NCBI GenBank assembly: GCA_964352785.1
Contig: CAYGTI010000015.1
Span: 1-64,000, forward strand
DNA: 64,000 nucleotides
DNA from: JACOMS01 sp964352785
GTDB lineage: Bacteria > Pseudomonadota > Alphaproteobacteria > Caulobacterales > Maricaulaceae
Direction: 5' to 3'
The position numbers were made by a program, and so were the translations under genes. The first letter of the stretch is position 1, and every line of letters starts with the position of its first letter. Shown here piece after piece: positions 7,823-17,852 of the stretch. The notes below the pieces were generated by a model that was not told the origin of the DNA, searched no databases, and saw nothing but the letters and a program-made list of their open reading frames with translations.

Positions 7823-10800
7823 TCAAACATCTTCATCAGTTTCGGCGACGCTGACACGTATACTTTCAATCTTCTCGATAGCTTTTTCATAACCTATTGT
7901 TGTGGCGATATTAAGTGCGGAATTCAGAAGGCTTAGGCCTGTTGAGCGATTACCGCGCTCCAAGAATATTTGCGCCATGAGTGTCCGAAGTCCCACCTTG
8001 CGAAGCCCATGACCATTTTTTGCGGCGACGGCCATCGCATCTGATGCATGCCGCAAAGCGGAATCATAATCCTTGTTTTCCATATGTACCATCGCAAGCA
8101 GATGAAGCACTTCACATTGCAGTCGCCGCATTTCGTTATTCTTTGCGTATTTTAACGATTCCATAAGTTGCGGGATACGATCAAGTGACGGATTTTCTCC
8201 CGTTGTGTTTTTTGGTATCAGGCTATGCCAAGCGAGAGCCACACGGGCATGATGATCAATATCAGCTTGCCGGGTTGCACCTGCTGAAGCTAAGCTTAAT
8301 TGTAGAGCTTTATTGACCTCTTCGTGCTTACCAAGCGCCGCTAAAGGTGAGGCTAAATGCTTTTTGAACCAAGCAATGGCGCGTTTTTCATCAAGATGGT
8401 TTAATATAGCGAGCGCATCGTTGTAATTTTGCTCAGCCTTTTCATACGCGCCTTGCAGCACAAGACAAACACCACGATAGCCAAGACACAAAGCGGTTGA
8501 TAAAATGAGCTCTTCTGGAAAATGGGGGTCTATGCGGCTCAGATGCGTACCGGGTTTAGTTTTAGCATATTTTTTGACGATCCAACGACGTGCCATTACC
8601 TTATTTTCAATGTGACCACCCATATTGGTCTTTTGAGGCATTCTCCCCATACGCGGAGCGTTTTCATCAATGGACGTTTCGATATCCCGCAGTAGTTCCA
8701 GAGCGGCATCAACCTGCCCTCGATCTATCATTAGCTGCACAGCGTTTAGCGATATACGCCGCCAATTGTGAAGTCTCTCGCCAAATTCGACGAAGTCTTT
8801 ATTGTAATCACGTGCCGTTTTAAAAGCTCGATCCGCATGATAAAGCTTACCCTGCGCTAAATAAACCACACCGAGTTCGTTATACAGCCACACCAAATCA
8901 TCGGATGACAATATCCTTCCTTCAAGCGCCCCAAAACCTATGTGTTTCTCAGGAAACTTTTCCCAGTTTATTTTTGATATACTTTCAGCAAGCCGGGTTT
9001 TTTCTAAATCATTTTCAGTCTGTATTAGCGTGTCAATAACACTGCCGTTTATCACTTTATTGCTCAAGCTTTGTGCAGCCTCAATGAGAATTTTCTGATT
9101 AGCAGAATTATTTTCTGTTCTAATTAATTTTACGGCCATTAAGAAATCTTCATAGGCTTGAGGCGTGTTTACGACTGCAACGTCCCTTGCAACACGGATA
9201 AGCGTCTCAATACGAATGGCGTGTTTCTTTAGCGGCGAAAACTGTATTTGAGGGTTAACCTTGTCAAAACTATGTTTGAGCAATGTGGATGTCGAATAAT
9301 AGCTGCGTATCATGGATAAGGCTGCTCTTAAACCATGTGTCGTGCTCGGCTTAGACATGTTTTCGACGTCTTCATTTGAGTAACTATTGTGACCGAATTT
9401 TTGCAGGCGATGTCTCAGATTGCATAAATCTGTAGAGTCTGTGACAAGTTCATCACCTTGAGGGGCATAGGAGGAAATCAAATTATCCGTAATTTCGTCT
9501 AATCGATTATGGGTGTTTATATCCGGTGAGTAACTATCACCTGGCCTTGCGACAAAAAGAGATAAATTGAACCCAGATGCCAATTTGGAGTCGGAATGCG
9601 GGAATCCGTTTTGAACGCGAAGCTCTGCAAGCAAAGATTTATGAAGCCCGTACCTAAAAAGTTCCTGCTTTCGTTCTTTTTCTGAAAATGGTTTGAGACG
9701 AATTACAAGCCTTTTTTCGAACAAAATACTCAAAAGTTCCGCTGCGGATAACTCGCCTTCCTCGGTCTTCAATTCATGGATATTTTCCAGTGTGTGCTTA
9801 CAGACGGGCTGACCAATAAATGCTAAAACTGTGAAAAGTTTCAATACATCTTCGACGTTAATCTTTTTATCTAGAGCGCTGCGCTTAAAGTTAAGGTATT
9901 CGCTCAGGTTATTTTTATCTAAAATTTGCTTGAAAAATAATCGGCGTGTGACCCGGGAACCACTATCTCTGCGCAGTTCTGATAGTGAAATATTTGCATC
10001 TTTAAAACCACTTTCAAGCCAATCAAAGTAAGACGTCATGCCTTCATGAGGGTAATGATAGAATTTTTTATCTTCCTCTATTATTTCTTTTGATACATTT
10101 TCATATGGAGTAATCCTGAATATTTTTTCCGAAGTTGCACTCAAGCTGTCATCTTTTGACGGCGCATGTTCGATGCGCGTGAAATCATCTGTGATCGCGG
10201 AAATATAACGCAATATTCGGCTGGTACCGATAATAATTATATTAAATGAAGGGAAAAACTCACCAGGCTTGACGTTTTCCCGCTTTTTCTTCTGAGACGT
10301 CATAAACTCGACACACCGCCTCACAAGTGTGTCTAACTCAATGCTCAACGGGCGACCATCCTGCCCGATAAGACGCTCAAGGCCATTAAACACCAATGTC
10401 AGATTAGCATGAGCAACTTGACCCCTTTTCTTCCAGAAATTAGAGTCAAACGCATCTTCCATAGATTTCAACCTGCTCTCGTTGAGACTCCAAGCTGTTT
10501 GTGAGTCTGCCGCACCTGACAATATAGCAAAAATCGAGTCTGTTTCACTGATGAACGGTCCATTTATAAAGACGATTCGTCTTGATGTATCTTCTCCATG
10601 TAAAAATTTGGCGATATCATTTGCAAGCGTTCCTTTGCCCGTTCCCGGGGTTTTAGAAATAACAACCAGCCTGTCAGTTAGGAGCTCTAAAACAGGCTTC
10701 GTTTCGCCTTGCATCAAACCACTAGCCGTCTCAACATCGGACTCAAGTCTTCCGGTAAACAGTTCACCTGAATCCACCCCCCAAAGTTCAATCAACCCGG

Positions 10801-12214
10801 CGTCTTCTTGTTTGTATTTAAGCTGAGGTGACCAAAAGTGAATTTTATGCCAGTCACGGCGGGACCAGCGTTCCCGGCAATAAAGACTTAGTGTTTTTAA
10901 AGGCTCGGATAACCGTAAAGCGCCTATATTTTTAGGTAAACCGCTGCTCTTCGTTTCAATTTCCGAAAGATAATGTTTAACTGTATTTTCCAGACGTTCG
11001 CCAAAATTAATTTCTGTGCCTGAAATCGGAAAAAGCTCTGCAATTTCAGTATCAAAAAGCACATGAATGCCGTACTGCCGATATATTTTCAGCCTCTGCA
11101 AGTTATTGGCAATGTGATCAACCTGCCTCTCGGACAGTTTCTTTATAACAGTTTCACCTTCACCTGAAATGCTTGTTGTGTTTCCATTTTTTTCTTCGTC
11201 AAAACTTATGTCAAAGCTATCGTTTTTAAAATTTGAATTCCAAATCACAAAATGAGGGGCCCGAACACGGCTTGGATTATCACTCATAAACTGCTCTAGA
11301 TGACGCATAACGTCATCCTCACTCAAGCCAAGGCCCACAAAAAGTATAGAGTTACCGGCAAACAAGGCCTGACGGGCATATTCGAAGGGCTGCTTTGAGT
11401 AACCACGCCGCCAATACAAATCTCTGTAGTCGCGCCGTGAGAGGAGCATATTATCGGGTGTGTCTTTACGTCCATGCATATGCAGAATACGCGTATCAAC
11501 ATCTGATGAGCCCAATAAAAATTCGACGAGTACTTCGGGATTTTCACGGGTCAAGACATCACTGACAACTTTCCCGCGCCCGGGTATGTCGCGCCAAAGA
11601 CGGTGTCCTTCTCTTCTGATTTTTGGAGTGAGACCTTTATAGCCATTCAAGTTTGCCCATTCGTGCTTTCGATTTTTAGTGCTCGAGAAACTGGGGATTG
11701 CAAACCTATCCCATTCAAGTTCTAAATCATAATTTAGCGTAATAGCCCTCAGCACCCGCAGATCATCAAAAAGAACCGCGCTAATATTTGGCGCGTCAGG
11801 GTCGAGTCTGGCGGGTGTTAAATCAAATGTTTTTAAAACGCTTTTGCGAAGTTTATGATAGCCATCAGGATTGGTAAGCTTTTCCAAGCCTAAAATATAT
11901 TCAACAAGGTCTATGCTTTGTTCTGCTGACATTGAGGCCTTGTTGCCCATAGCCTCGATTTTGATATTTTCTAACAACTTTCGTTTATGCGGACTTAGCG
12001 AATCCAGTAACTCGTTTTTTGGTGAAAGCACTTTTTCAAAATAATAATCGATGAAACCCTGCCAAGACTTATAACCCAGATGCACATTCGCATATGACCC
12101 GGTCATGGCGACAAGTCGGCCGCATTGGCGGGCTTGGTAAAACTCTTCCAAAGCTAATTGTTTAAGGTACTTTGGATCGGCTACTCTATCTTGCGGCTGT
12201 TCATACTTATACAT
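7823..12214 (-). CDS. SIR2-STAND-TPR protein, Avs5-like defence NTPase
   Basis: The 1463-residue protein has three parts. Residues about 30-330 form a SIR2-type domain with MTGSYANVHLGYKSW (37-51), TLNYD (159-163), LHMHG (244-248) and VGLGLSEDD (293-301), so the NAD-binding and catalytic Asn and His are in place. Residues about 480-900 form a P-loop STAND/NACHT-like NTPase: Walker A KTPGTGKGT (521-529), Walker B LVFNGLERL (607-615) with Asn where Asp is usual, and a sensor-like IIIIGTSR (659-666). The last roughly 350 residues are TPR-like helices. This plan matches Avs5-type anti-phage proteins, in which the C-terminal part senses a phage product and SIR2 depletes NAD; that role is inferred. 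A GGGGAA site lies before ATG 12214. It stands alone, with no partner gene, next to the Rhs locus. Confidence 0.8.
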   Translation of the reverse strand: MYKYEQPQDRVADPKYLKQLALEEFYQARQCGRLVAMTGSYANVHLGYKSWQGFIDYYFEKVLSPKNELLDSLSPHKRKLLENIKIEAMGNKASMSAEQSIDLVEYILGLEKLTNPDGYHKLRKSVLKTFDLTPARLDPDAPNISAVLFDDLRVLRAITLNYDLELEWDRFAIPSFSSTKNRKHEWANLNGYKGLTPKIRREGHRLWRDIPGRGKVVSDVLTRENPEVLVEFLLGSSDVDTRILHMHGRKDTPDNMLLSRRDYRDLYWRRGYSKQPFEYARQALFAGNSILFVGLGLSEDDVMRHLEQFMSDNPSRVRAPHFVIWNSNFKNDSFDISFDEEKNGNTTSISGEGETVIKKLSERQVDHIANNLQRLKIYRQYGIHVLFDTEIAELFPISGTEINFGERLENTVKHYLSEIETKSSGLPKNIGALRLSEPLKTLSLYCRERWSRRDWHKIHFWSPQLKYKQEDAGLIELWGVDSGELFTGRLESDVETASGLMQGETKPVLELLTDRLVVISKTPGTGKGTLANDIAKFLHGEDTSRRIVFINGPFISETDSIFAILSGAADSQTAWSLNESRLKSMEDAFDSNFWKKRGQVAHANLTLVFNGLERLIGQDGRPLSIELDTLVRRCVEFMTSQKKKRENVKPGEFFPSFNIIIIGTSRILRYISAITDDFTRIEHAPSKDDSLSATSEKIFRITPYENVSKEIIEEDKKFYHYPHEGMTSYFDWLESGFKDANISLSELRRDSGSRVTRRLFFKQILDKNNLSEYLNFKRSALDKKINVEDVLKLFTVLAFIGQPVCKHTLENIHELKTEEGELSAAELLSILFEKRLVIRLKPFSEKERKQELFRYGLHKSLLAELRVQNGFPHSDSKLASGFNLSLFVARPGDSYSPDINTHNRLDEITDNLISSYAPQGDELVTDSTDLCNLRHRLQKFGHNSYSNEDVENMSKPSTTHGLRAALSMIRSYYSTSTLLKHSFDKVNPQIQFSPLKKHAIRIETLIRVARDVAVVNTPQAYEDFLMAVKLIRTENNSANQKILIEAAQSLSNKVINGSVIDTLIQTENDLEKTRLAESISKINWEKFPEKHIGFGALEGRILSSDDLVWLYNELGVVYLAQGKLYHADRAFKTARDYNKDFVEFGERLHNWRRISLNAVQLMIDRGQVDAALELLRDIETSIDENAPRMGRMPQKTNMGGHIENKVMARRWIVKKYAKTKPGTHLSRIDPHFPEELILSTALCLGYRGVCLVLQGAYEKAEQNYNDALAILNHLDEKRAIAWFKKHLASPLAALGKHEEVNKALQLSLASAGATRQADIDHHARVALAWHSLIPKNTTGENPSLDRIPQLMESLKYAKNNEMRRLQCEVLHLLAMVHMENKDYDSALRHASDAMAVAAKNGHGLRKVGLRTLMAQIFLERGNRSTGLSLLNSALNIATTIGYEKAIEKIESIRVSVAETDEDV

Positions 12215-12352
12215 ACTCTGTTCCCCAAAACTCAGGTTTTTACCTTGATGTTTTTTTTGCAGTGCAATCTATATTAATATAAACCCTTATTTTCTATTAT
12301 TAATACATATACGGATGCAAGTGCTTTTTTCAAACAATCAACCAAACGGAAA

Positions 12353-13615
12353 TTATTTTGATTTTAACAATTGCCGCAGCGTTAACCCTGCCCCAATAAG
12401 TAATACGCCCAAAACAATAATCTTTACATCAATCCACACCGCTAGACCCAAGCAGCCGGCTAATCCCAGAACCGGAATGTGGGGGCTGTAGAAACGCTCT
12501 GTTTTTGAGAGCTTGAGCGCGGAAAAATTAGTGATCGAATAGTAGATCAGCACTGTGAATGCGCTGAAACTCCATGTTGCGGCGAGGCCGCCCAATAAGG
12601 CGATGAGCGCAATGGTCCCGCCCACAGTCCACACGGCTATGATGGGTTCATTATTTTTTGACAACGTTCCCAAAAGGGGCGGCATATCCCCCTGTCGGCC
12701 CATGGCAAGGAGGACGCGCGAGAGACCTAATATAAGATTTAGTAAAACCCCCGCCATAGCCGTGAAAGCGCCAAGCGCCACGCAGACCGCCAGCCATGGT
12801 TGGCCTGTCTGCGTGGCAACCGCCTGAAGCGGCGCAGCGGTTTTGAGCGTTGCAGCAGAAAACCCGTCAGATCCCAAAACCAACAGGCCTGTATATAGCA
12901 CCGCAAAATATAAACCTGTCGATACAATCAGGGTCAAAATTATGGCTAAGGGAATAGTCCGGCGGGGCTCTTTGACTTCCTCCCCGAGCGTGGCAATACG
13001 GCCATATCCTGTGAACGCGACAAACAGAAGCGCCGCAGCTTCAAAGATATGAGACGGCACAAACGCCTCATCTATACTGATAGAATGAGCATTTGATCCG
13101 ATTGTGAGCGCGGCGGTGACCAAGACAATTAGGACCAAAACCGTGATCCCCACTAAAATAGTATTCACGAATGAGGCGCGCTTTAAACCTAACGCCGTGA
13201 GTACAGTCAAAATCAAGACGGCCCCGGCGGCAAGTAAGTTGATAGGCGCATCCATCCAGCCGAAAGCCTGTGCGGCATAGCCCGCAACACCGAGACTGGC
13301 CGCAGCCGCGCTTGCCGATTTCGCCATGAGAAAACACAGCCCCGCGACAAATCCCATCGCCGGGTTCAGGTAGCGGTAACCGTAAGCATAAGTTCCGCCG
13401 CTGACCGGGTGATTGGCCGCAAGCTGCGCGCTGGAGAGCGCATTAAACGCGGCTAGAGCCGCCGCGATTATAAGCGCATACAGGCTCCAGTGACCGACCA
13501 CACCGACCGCAAGCCCGAGGCTCACAAAAACACCAGTCCCAAGGATCGATCCCAAGCCGAGAAGTACTGCTCCCCTAAGCCCGACAGAGCGCCGAAGTGA
13601 TGTAGAGTTTATCAT
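12353..13615 (-). CDS. APC-family amino acid permease
   Basis: This inner-membrane protein of 420 residues has about 12 hydrophobic segments. The N-terminus carries the APC signature LRGAVLLGLGSILGTGVF, which includes the unwound GxG part of TM1 that binds substrate. Another typical segment is the conserved loop FVAFTGYGRIATLGEEVKEP after TM6 (ATLGEEVKEPRRTIP). It would import amino acids or related amines with protons; the substrate cannot be told from sequence. It lies downstream of rlmE on the same strand, separated by 64 bp, and need not share a promoter with it. Confidence 0.85.
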   Translation of the reverse strand: MINSTSLRRSVGLRGAVLLGLGSILGTGVFVSLGLAVGVVGHWSLYALIIAAALAAFNALSSAQLAANHPVSGGTYAYGYRYLNPAMGFVAGLCFLMAKSASAAAASLGVAGYAAQAFGWMDAPINLLAAGAVLILTVLTALGLKRASFVNTILVGITVLVLIVLVTAALTIGSNAHSISIDEAFVPSHIFEAAALLFVAFTGYGRIATLGEEVKEPRRTIPLAIILTLIVSTGLYFAVLYTGLLVLGSDGFSAATLKTAAPLQAVATQTGQPWLAVCVALGAFTAMAGVLLNLILGLSRVLLAMGRQGDMPPLLGTLSKNNEPIIAVWTVGGTIALIALLGGLAATWSFSAFTVLIYYSITNFSALKLSKTERFYSPHIPVLGLAGCLGLAVWIDVKIIVLGVLLIGAGLTLRQLLKSK

Positions 13616-13679
13616 GCGTTAGCTCAAAACTATTTTTCCATAACCTACTCTACAGCGAACTGTTAGCTCCGCAGATTTT

Positions 13680-14429
13680 TTAATCCGGAGATTTTGATCC
13701 GGTAAAGTGCTTGGCCACCAGATAGATTTCAGGACTGCCCGCGCGCGAGGCTTTAGGTTTGGCATGCCGCACCGTTTTAAAATTGGTTCTAAGCCGACTA
13801 AGCAAATTTTTCTCAGCCCCGCCCTGAAAGACTTTGGTAATAAAGTGCCCGCCGGGGCGCAGCGTTTCCATTGCAAAATCTGCCGCGGCTTCGACGAGCG
13901 CAACCGTTTTTAAGTGATCGGTACTGCGGTGACCGGTAGTATTTGCCGCAAGGTCAGACATGACCAAATTGGGTTTTTCATCCAGCATTTGAATTAAACG
14001 CGTTGGCGCTTTTTCGTCCATAAAGTCCATCTGGATCAATTCGGCACCTGCGACAGTGTCAACAGGCAGAATATCAATCCCTACAACATGGCGCGCGCCG
14101 CGTTCCATTGCGACTTGCAGCCAACCACCCGGGGCGCAGCCCAAATCAACGATCAGGTCATTCTTGCCAATCAGCCTAAACTTATCATCGAGTTCAGACA
14201 ATTTAAAGGCTGCGCGTGACCGGTACCCTTGAATCTGGGCTTCTTTCACATAGGGGTCATTGATTTGCCGCTCGATCCATAGCTTGGAAGAAATTTTTCT
14301 ACCGCGCGCGGTTTTTACACGGTGAGTCATCATGCGGGTCGCGTTGTCTTTGCTTGATTTGGGTGTTTTCCGGTTCCGTTTTGTCCCGTCCGGTTTGCTC
14401 CCGGACATTCGGCGAGGCTTATCCGTCAT
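13680..14429 (-). CDS. rlmE: 23S rRNA (U2552) 2'-O-methyltransferase
   Basis: RlmE (FtsJ/RrmJ) methylates the ribose of U2552 in the A-loop of 23S rRNA late in 50S assembly. The SAM site is VDLGCAPGGW, and the catalytic K-D-K-E residues appear in RSRAAFKL, VMSDLAAN, ITKVFQGG and SPEIYLVA. An extra basic N-terminal tail of about 50 residues probably binds RNA and is common in alphaproteobacteria. The start at ATG 14429 is chosen because GGAG lies six bases upstream; a longer frame begins at 14441. The gene overlaps the end of the Ppx/GppA gene by 11 bp, so the two are probably translated together. Confidence 0.95.
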   Translation of the reverse strand: MTDKPRRMSGSKPDGTKRNRKTPKSSKDNATRMMTHRVKTARGRKISSKLWIERQINDPYVKEAQIQGYRSRAAFKLSELDDKFRLIGKNDLIVDLGCAPGGWLQVAMERGARHVVGIDILPVDTVAGAELIQMDFMDEKAPTRLIQMLDEKPNLVMSDLAANTTGHRSTDHLKTVALVEAAADFAMETLRPGGHFITKVFQGGAEKNLLSRLRTNFKTVRHAKPKASRAGSPEIYLVAKHFTGSKSPD

Positions 14430-15531
14430 GATCGGCTCCATTTGTGTAATTCAGCGACTGAACCTGATCCATCAATCCCATCAACATACCTTCACGAAGG
14501 CCGCGATCAGCAACCCTGACACGTTCAGCGGGCCACATTTCGCAAAGTACATCAGTAATCGCGCACCCTGCCACCAGCAAGGTCGCCCTGTCGATACCAA
14601 TACACGGCTCGGACGCCCGCCCTTGCGGGGATCTGCTCGCCATATCCCGCGCTATCTCGACGGCTGATGCTGTCGGCATCCACATTCCGTCGACCTTGTC
14701 ACGCTGATAATATGGCAGTTTGAGATGTATTCCGGCCAGCGATGTAATAGTCCCCGATGTGCCGATAATATGCCCCTTCCCCGCTTTGAAAACGTTGGTA
14801 AAGCGCGTCGCGCACCCTGCGGCGATGATGCTCTCTTTTACGCGTGCCTTCATATCGGCGTACCATACGGCCCGATCCGCATGTTCCGGGACTTGTTCCG
14901 ACAATGTCACAACGCCAACCGGCAAGGAGGCCCAAGCGCTGATAGGCGGGCGGTGTACTTTGATAGGCTCGTCGGCATCGCGAAGTTTACGCACGTCCAC
15001 CCAGCTAAGCTCTGTTGAGCCGCCGCCAATATCGACCACCAAAACTACATCTTTTTGCATATCAATCAGGTTGAGGCAGCCCATGACAGACAGGCGCGCC
15101 TCGACGCGCGGAGAAATAATTTCAAGGGATATGCCTGTTTCAGATTTTACGGTGCTGAGAAATTCATCGCAATTATCTGCTTGCCGACAAGCCTGCGTGG
15201 CCACACAACGCCAGCGTTTAACGGATTTTGATTTCATTTTCCGCGCGCAAACATTGATCGCATTGATCGCGGCTTTCATGCTCTCATCCGACAATCTGCC
15301 AGACGCCGCAAGGCCTGCGCCAAGACGCACAACCTTAGAATAGGAGTCGATCACCCTGAACCCCGAAGCTGCGGGCTGCGCGATCAGCAAGCGGCAGTTA
15401 TTCGTCCCTAAATCTAGGGCCGCAAACGCTTTAGATTTTTGTCCGGCTGTGCGCCGTGGGCGCCGCCTTGTGCGATCAGGGTCGCTGTTTACACGCGCGC
15501 CCTGCGCACCGGACATGCTTTCGTCCGGCAT
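14419..15531 (-). CDS. Ppx/GppA family phosphatase
   Basis: This 370-residue protein of the ASKHA fold splits inorganic polyphosphate or converts pppGpp to ppGpp. The phosphate 1 loop is ALDLGTNNCRLLIA, the phosphate 2 loop is VVDIGGGSTEL and the adenosine-type motif is IGTSGTITSLAGIHL. It is the single-domain length, lacking the extra C-terminal HD region of the longer Ppx enzymes. A basic Arg-rich tail precedes the domain. Pairing with rlmE is common in alphaproteobacteria. Whether polyphosphate or pppGpp is the true substrate is open. Confidence 0.88.
   Translation of the reverse strand: MPDESMSGAQGARVNSDPDRTRRRPRRTAGQKSKAFAALDLGTNNCRLLIAQPAASGFRVIDSYSKVVRLGAGLAASGRLSDESMKAAINAINVCARKMKSKSVKRWRCVATQACRQADNCDEFLSTVKSETGISLEIISPRVEARLSVMGCLNLIDMQKDVVLVVDIGGGSTELSWVDVRKLRDADEPIKVHRPPISAWASLPVGVVTLSEQVPEHADRAVWYADMKARVKESIIAAGCATRFTNVFKAGKGHIIGTSGTITSLAGIHLKLPYYQRDKVDGMWMPTASAVEIARDMASRSPQGRASEPCIGIDRATLLVAGCAITDVLCEMWPAERVRVADRGLREGMLMGLMDQVQSLNYTNGADHDG
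14436..14439 (-). promoter_or_regulatory. Ribosome binding site deciding the rlmE start
   Basis: GGAG on the minus strand, six bases before ATG 14429 and inside the end of the upstream gene. It supports translational coupling and the shorter start. Confidence 0.6.
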
Positions 15532-15620
15532 ATGGCTTCTCTCTTATCGCGAGGTCGCAAAAACTGCGCCGCATCGCTTTCTCTCGCATAGCATAACCAA
15601 AAAGGTGAAAATAACAAACT

Positions 15621-17387
15621 CTAATGTATATCGACATGGTCGGAAAATTGCGTCCAATCCGGTTCCGGTTCCAATGTTTCCATGGCTTCGTGCTGTGAGA
15701 GGAAGATACGGCCGGTCAGTAGCTCAAGAAAGTCTGAACGGTAAAGCCGTTCCTGGACATGGCTATGGAGCTCGCTCATATGTAAATCCACACCCGCGCT
15801 TTTCAGGCGTTTGTTAATTTCCACAAGGCTTGAGAGCGCGCTGGCATCTATCAAATTTACGGCAGGACACATCAAAATCAAATCTGTCATGTCCGGGCTT
15901 TCAGCCACAATCCGCGCGATTTTATCCTCCAAATACCGGGCATTGGCATAGTAAAGGCTTTCATCGATCCGCAGAGTCTTGACCATTTCGTTGGTTTCAA
16001 CATTAAAACGCTCGGCGTCCCGGTAATGCTCAGTCCCCGGAAAACGTCCGACAATCGCCATATGGGGCTTGAGCGTAACCCTTATGTGCAAGGCCATAGC
16101 GAGAACAACACCGACGAGAACGCCCCACTGAACGCCAAGTCCTAAAACCGATAAGAAGGTTAGAACGGCTGTTAGCCCGTCGGCGCGGCTGTACATCCAC
16201 GTGTTCCAGAGACTACGAAAATCAACAAGAGAGATACAGGCGACAATGATCATACCGGCAAGTGTCGCAAGCGGGAGCGACGTGAGAACGGGGGTGAGAA
16301 ATAACGCCGCTAATGTCATAAGACCTGCAGTAATAATACCTGCCAGAGGCGACTTTGCGCCAGCCGAAAAATTGACAGCCGAGCGCGAAAAACTGCCTGT
16401 TACGGGGTAAGCGCCTGAGACTCCGGCCACTAAATTAGACGCGCCAAGACCAATCAATTCTTTATTCGCATCAATCCGCGTGCGTGAACGGGCCGCGAAC
16501 GTTTGTGCGATAGACATCGAATCCACAAAAGAGACAAGCGCTATAGCAACAGCGAAGACAAGAAGTTTCTCATAATCTGAAAACCTTAAATCAGGTAGCG
16601 AGAAAAACGGCAAACCTTCGGGAATATCTCCCACAATCCGCAATCCCTGTGTTTCGGATAAATTCAATAATGACGACACTAGGATAGAGACGATGACAGC
16701 GGAGATGGGCGCCAACCGCGCAATCAGCTTGGCCCGCCGGGCCTTCATGCCCAGTTTAATCAAGCGAAAGGCTAAAAACTTTTTGACCGAAATAAGAAAC
16801 AGGATGGTTAAAAGACCAAATATCAGCGCTGTATTATTCGCCGCAGACGCATTCGCTTTGAGAGAGTTAAACAACGCCAATGACGTACTGCCGCTGGCCT
16901 CAACGCCCAGCACATGCTTGACTTGGGACATGATAATCAAAATCGCGCTGCCGGTTACATAGGCGGCCACCACAGGGCGGGAGACAAAGTTCATGATCAG
17001 GCCGCCGCGGATTATGCCCAAAACGAACAGCAATGTCCCCGTCATCAAAGCGAGAGCGCCCGCTGCCGCGATCCGCGTGCCTTCCGGCATAGACGCAATC
17101 GCGACGGCGGTCAGCAGTGAGATGATAGCCGTGGGGCCGACAGCGAGGTGCCGGGAGGAGCCAAATAGCGCATAGGCGATCAACGGGAAAACCGAGGCGT
17201 AAATTCCGAGCTGCGGCGGGAGCCCTGCAAGTATAGCATAGGCCAGAGCTTGGGGTACCAACAAGATCGTAACAATTAAAGCGGCAATGACGTCATCGCC
17301 AAATAACCCGACTGTATATCCTCTCATCCAGCCCCAATGCGTCTGAAGACGGCTTTTGAGAAGGAAGGGTTTGGGACTATCAGCCAT
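15621..17387 (-). CDS. SulP-family anion transporter with STAS domain
   Basis: The 588-residue protein has the SulP layout: an N-terminal LLVPQALAYAILAGLPPQLG signature, about 12-14 membrane segments, the second signature VAGVSGAYPVTGSFSRSAVN, and a cytoplasmic C-terminal STAS domain (from about residue 435) with LIDASALSSL. Such proteins move sulfate, bicarbonate or other anions at the inner membrane. The substrate is not evident. The DUF442-type phosphatase gene just upstream ends 12 bp before this start, so they form a pair. Confidence 0.9.
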   Translation of the reverse strand: MADSPKPFLLKSRLQTHWGWMRGYTVGLFGDDVIAALIVTILLVPQALAYAILAGLPPQLGIYASVFPLIAYALFGSSRHLAVGPTAIISLLTAVAIASMPEGTRIAAAGALALMTGTLLFVLGIIRGGLIMNFVSRPVVAAYVTGSAILIIMSQVKHVLGVEASGSTSLALFNSLKANASAANNTALIFGLLTILFLISVKKFLAFRLIKLGMKARRAKLIARLAPISAVIVSILVSSLLNLSETQGLRIVGDIPEGLPFFSLPDLRFSDYEKLLVFAVAIALVSFVDSMSIAQTFAARSRTRIDANKELIGLGASNLVAGVSGAYPVTGSFSRSAVNFSAGAKSPLAGIITAGLMTLAALFLTPVLTSLPLATLAGMIIVACISLVDFRSLWNTWMYSRADGLTAVLTFLSVLGLGVQWGVLVGVVLAMALHIRVTLKPHMAIVGRFPGTEHYRDAERFNVETNEMVKTLRIDESLYYANARYLEDKIARIVAESPDMTDLILMCPAVNLIDASALSSLVEINKRLKSAGVDLHMSELHSHVQERLYRSDFLELLTGRIFLSQHEAMETLEPEPDWTQFSDHVDIH

Positions 17388-17399
17388 AAGGGATCATTG

Positions 17400-17828
17400 T
17401 CAGCTTTCGGCTGTCTCTTCAAGGTAGGCATTCAGTGAGGCGCGAAGCGTCTCAAGATTAAATCCGGCTTGCTCTGTGCGTGTTAAAACGTCATCGACCC
17501 CGATGTCTTTTACGTGAGCGAAGCACCACAATGCGGCGCTACGCATGCCAGATTTACAAAAAGCCATAACCGGGCCTTGCGCAGCGCTATAAGCCTCGAT
17601 GGAGCGTTTAATCATATCGGGGCTCACGCCGCCCGCCATAGGAATGTGATAATAGGTTATGCCGTGATCAGATGCTATCTGAGCCAGCGCGCTGCTTGAG
17701 ACCTGAAAAGGGGCTTCGTTATCGGGACGGTTATTGATTATGGTTTTGATACCCTGCCCGGCTAATAGCTGCACATCAGCCTCGCTCAACTGCCCGCCAA
17801 TTTTCACTACATCCGTTAAATCGCGCAT
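17400..17828 (-). CDS. DUF442/TIGR01244 dual-specificity-like phosphatase
   Basis: This 142-residue protein resembles the N-terminal phosphatase-like domain of the beta-lactamase hydrolase (Blh) group. It has the Cys-x5-Arg loop FCKSGMRSAALW with catalytic Cys and Arg, and the family opening VKIGGQLSEADVQLLAGQGI plus INNRPDNEAP. A ribosome site (AGGA) precedes ATG 17828. Family members are often found with sulfide-oxidation or sulfur-transport genes, which agrees with the SulP gene that follows; a role in sulfur metabolism is inferred, not shown. Confidence 0.85.
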   Translation of the reverse strand: MRDLTDVVKIGGQLSEADVQLLAGQGIKTIINNRPDNEAPFQVSSSALAQIASDHGITYYHIPMAGGVSPDMIKRSIEAYSAAQGPVMAFCKSGMRSAALWCFAHVKDIGVDDVLTRTEQAGFNLETLRASLNAYLEETAES

Positions 17829-17852
17829 CTCAATCCTAACTGTCCACCGACC

